A DNA stretch of 64,000 nucleotides, from positions 6,688,033-6,752,032 of the forward strand of contig NC_135194.1 in assembly GCF_050948175.1 (NCBI RefSeq). The letters run 5' to 3'. Position numbers and translations under genes: made by a program. The notes under the pieces were generated by a model, which was given only the letters and a program-made list of their open reading frames with translations, searched no databases and had not been told where the DNA came from. Shown here one piece after another: positions 60,617-64,000 of this stretch (the first letter of the stretch is position 1; every line of letters starts with the position of its first letter). Source of the stretch: Xylocopa sonorina (taxonomy: Eukaryota > Arthropoda > Insecta > Hymenoptera > Apidae).

Positions 60617-63600
60617 TTAAGATTCTAGGACGAGTTCCTGCACCTTGCCATTAGTGGATCTGGGTCCTTGGTAATGTTTTTGAGAGATTGTAATAAAATT
60701 GAGAATTGTAATAAAATTGTAATAAAGTTGTAATAAAATTGTAAAAGAATACATTTTCTTATCTGACGAGAGAAATAATCACCCTTTTTCCTTTCAACCT
60801 GCGTTTATCAAGGCAGAACTTTTAATTATTCTCGCTTAAATCAGTTTGCACTTGCTCGGTACCAATCGACTATTGCGCTGCATGTAAGTAATGGTTAATC
60901 TAATTTTATGTATCGTAAATTTGCTTCCACAAATAGTTCCTCGTTCGCTCGCATCTCGGTCGATTTATCTTTACGCTGTAAGATCGTTGGGACTTGATTA
61001 AAGCTATGTTGCTTTCGATTCCCATCCAGAATTCACAGACTTAGTCGATTGGTACGCTCTCAGGTACTCGACCAGGGTATAGGACTAGCACAGTGGACGC
61101 GCTCTCGATGGGTCGGGTCGTGTAGCTCCTACCCCGTGCAACTAGGGTCTTCGGACCTGCTGTAAGACGGTTTGGGACAACCTATGCGGTTTGTTCTTCG
61201 TCGCTGAGCAATGCGTCCTAATGCTAGGCCTTGTAGAATTCTCGACGGCACCCGCACGCATCATCGGGGCGAGAGAGTTTCAATTGCCTCGCGTAAGTCG
61301 TGTTATGATGAATCGTTCGCAATTCATGTGGAGTGTGGTTCGCCCGGTGGTAAGTGCCGAAGTATGGAATTAGATTGTTCACATGAATGCGTAGGGTAAG
61401 TTTATTGGTACTCCTAAGTGATTGTGAACTTGTTCGTTTTGAGCGTGTCGCGAATTTTATCTTAATCTTCACTTTAACTTTAGTTTAACTTTCATTTATT
61501 ATTCATTAGAGTTTTATCTTTACTTTTATTGAGGTTCGAGACAATTTTTTTGAGATTAGAATACTAAAATGTAGTATATCTTATCCTAGAACCTTTTGCG
61601 AAACACTTAAATTTTTTTAGTGTTAGTAGAGTCATTTTACAAATTTCTATCTCTAGATAAGATAATGGTATTCCTCATCATTTCTTTTATAAAGTTCATA
61701 CTGCAATTTCTAAAGTCTGTGTTAGATTTTGGAGAATATATTATGGATTCACAGATGTAATGGAGAATGGATGAGATTAGGGTTCTAGGGATGGGTCCCT
61801 GCATTATCACCTTCACGGGGTGGACCTGAGCCCTTGGTAACGTTTTCGAGAGGGCAGTCTCTCAAGCTGACTACGCACATAGATTTAAATTGTTTGCAAT
61901 CCAGTCGAAACTTTCCAAGTCCTTTTCAGAACTTTGAAACTTTCTATTCGATTGTAAATTGTATAATTAGTTAAGTTAGAATTTAAGTTAAGTTAAGTTT
62001 AGGTTCTCGCTGCTGGATCGCTGTTGGGTCGCTGAGGGATTTTAGTTATAGATTTTCTTATTTGTTATATATGTATGTAATTTCCTCATTCCCTTATTTA
62101 CCTTTATAATAAAATTATAAAGGGATTTATTTTCTTATCCGAAATGAGAAATAGCCACTCCTTCTGTTCCGTCCTCGAAACGTATGGTCGAACCAAGTTT
62201 ATGCTACGGTCGCATATAATTAGTTATTTTTGAAGAGTCCCAATTTCTGTTCATTACTTTTTCTGATTAACTTCTTAACCGGGATTAAGGCATTAAAAGG
62301 TTGCTAGAAAACTTAGTTTACCTCTTAATGTTTTTCTTCAATAGCTATTAACGTATCATAAACCCAAAAATTCCAATCACGGGTCCCATTAGATCAAATA
62401 GCTTCGAATAGGTTACCCTAACGGTTGTGATCCATGGCCCTACCCCTACCGGAAGGTAGCGATCACCAACCTCTCGGAATCAAGCAGCTCGCGGATTGGC
62501 TGACTGCTGAACTCCGATCCTTATATAAATGTACATTTTGTGAAATAAACTAGTCAAAAAACTACCAGCAAAAAGTCGTCCGAGATATTCTACCCGAGCA
62601 AGTAAGCGGGGAGAAATTAAGAACGCAACACCTTCAATTCGTTACCGCTCGTCTATCAAAGTAGAACAAATTGATCTTGCTTAAGTCGGTTCGCGTTTAG
62701 TCAGTACTGACGAAAATACATTACATACTCACTTGAGCATTTTTATTTTGTGCTGCGTGAAATTGCTTCAGATAGTTGTTTTTCTCTACTCGTTCGATAT
62801 TTCGTTTTCCATTGTCACGTAGTGAGACAGTCGGGACTCAATCGAACTGATGTGATTTTCAGTGCCCATTGAGATTTTGCAGTCCTTGTCGATTAGTACC
62901 TTGTTGAGTACTCGATCTGGGTATAGGTTTAGCACAGTGGATGCTCTAGTGGGTGTTATCGCGTCATGTAGCTCCTACCCCAATTGCGCCGCAATTGTAA
63001 GATGAATTCGGATGGTCTATGCGGTTCGACTTCGTCTACGGATAATGCGTCCTAATAATAAGCCTGGCTGAGATCTCGATGACACCCGCATTCACCATCA
63101 GGCAGAGCGTGGTTTCGACAGTTTCAACGTAAGATGTGGCATAACTTATTCGTGATTGGGTATGGTTCGCTTAGTGATTAGTGCTGAACCATCAGGTTAG
63201 AATGCTCTCGCGAGATTGTAATGCAGATTTATTGGTACTTGTTCGTTTCGTCGTGAATTTTAATTTCATTCTCGCTTCTATTTGTTTTCTTTAATTTTCA
63301 TTGATTTAACTTTCAATCATAAGTTTTTCCCAATTTTATCAAGTTTAGAGTCTTAAATAGCTCAGTAAAGTTTAGTATATCGCTCCGTATCTCCTTTTGC
63401 GTAACGTTTTGATTTTTCTAAAGTGTTTGTAGAGTCATTTCAGAAATTTCACTTTGGGTAAGAAAATGACATTCTTCGTCATCCCTGTTGTAAGGTCCAT
63501 ACTGCAATCTCCAAAATCTATGTTAGAGAATGTATTACTGTGTTACTAAATGTATTATGTCTGAAATTCACAAGTAGTGTTAGTCCTTGGTACCTTCTGT

Positions 63601-63720
63601 GCAGAGAACACATGAATGTAATGGAGGGCGGATGGGGTTAGGAACATAGGAATGCATCTTGTGTAGTCACCATCTTGTCAGTGGATCTGTGTACTTGGTA
63701 ACGTTTTTGAGAAATTAATT
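60617..63720 (+). repeat. Repeat C: large direct repeat, period about 1.85 kb
   Basis: Block 60835-61855 recurs diverged at 62675-63718. Shared landmarks in order: CTTAAATCAGTTTGC/CTTAAGTCGGTTCGC, GTACTCGA, TAGCACAGTGGA, GTAGCTCCTACCCC, ATGCGTCCTAAT, TATTGGTAC, then CCTTGGTAACGTTTT and GAGA. A third copy of the end motif lies at 60617-60690. AATAAAA-rich tails near 60710 and 62107 look like polyadenylation regions. TATATAAA near 62522 precedes the second copy. It is probably LTR or 3'-end sequence of a retroelement; no ORF supports a class. A further end motif follows and the repeat may run past the window edge. Confidence 0.7.
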
Positions 63721-64000
63721 ATTTTACTTATTTGCGATTCACTTAAAATTTTTTAAACACTTTGCAGGACTTGGAAACTTTACATAGTGTACGAATAATG
63801 TGTGTCTGCCTAGGTAACACTTATATCTTTCCCTTTCTCTAAATTGTAGAGAGCACAACAATGCCTATATATATCTAAGCATACGATATGGAATTCCACA
63901 AGATAATAGCACAGCCGAGGTTAAGGTAAACCAATCACTCAATTTATCGATGTATTACAAAGTTCAAGGGTTTTATCTATCATATATATTCATGTAGCAT
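63721..64000. other. End of window, continuing repeat C tail
   Basis: CTTTGCAGGACTTGGAAACTTT near 63760 resembles the tail start of the first unit (61895-61935), so repeat C probably continues. No gene seen. Confidence 0.4.

Noticed and set aside
1..64000. CRISPR arrays, tRNA or rRNA genes, bacterial-type operons
   Set aside because: No regularly spaced direct repeats, no cloverleaf with intact B box (GGTTCGAATC near 48971 lacks the rest of a tRNA) and no rRNA segments were seen; the genome is eukaryotic.

Overview
The window reads as nuclear DNA of an insect, most likely a hymenopteran (bee, ant or wasp). That is inferred from very AT-rich single-copy DNA, small phase-checked introns, arthropod-type core promoters (TATA plus TCAGT initiator), an insect msl-2, and a mix of Jockey LINE, piggyBac, mariner, hAT and Ty3-like relics. 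Nothing in the sequence fixes the species.

Layout. 0-13 kb: AT-rich DNA with two short minus-strand genes. Ndufa2 (complex I subunit B8; 3 coding exons, 94 aa) is at 4621-5150. msl-2 (RING + CXC ubiquitin ligase; 4 coding exons, 427 aa) is at 8195-11669. A possible terminal exon of an unseen gene (1290-1357) and one orphan micro-exon (5879-5922) are also present. 13-25.5 kb: U2surp/SR140 on the plus strand, divergent from msl-2, with 20 coding exons I could splice in phase into 967 aa. It carries RRM, SURP, CID, cwf21 and an RS tail. Its last intron holds a decayed piggyBac element with intact 14-bp terminal repeats and TTAA duplications. 26-41 kb: base composition jumps to near 45-50% GC and the DNA becomes a nest of transposons: a mariner relic, an internally deleted Ty3-like element with an intact 529-codon gag-protease ORF, a broken gag element flanked by inverted (not direct) repeats, many solo LTRs, a hAT MITE and a possible 14-bp-TSD insertion. 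41.5-48.3 kb: a second host gene, a 1196-aa C2H2 zinc-finger protein. It has a TATA/Inr promoter, a 25-codon first coding exon and one giant exon; its fingers fall into five three-finger modules. 49-64 kb: a second transposon-rich tract with two Jockey-like LINE relics, a hAT MITE, a foldback element, more solo LTRs and a large direct repeat of about 1.85 kb running off the window edge.

How it fits together. The recognisable host genes are housekeeping or regulatory: respiration (Ndufa2), chromatin ubiquitination (msl-2), U2 snRNP splicing (U2surp) and a probable DNA-binding protein. No operon-like or pathway link joins them. The most informative part is the layering of mobile elements: one ~250-bp TG...CA repeat with 4-bp target duplications is inserted into a gag gene, into another repeat whose empty site survives nearby, and twice into one LINE. 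This gives a relative order of events. Coordinates of exons come from splice-site and phase reasoning; no RNA evidence was available.
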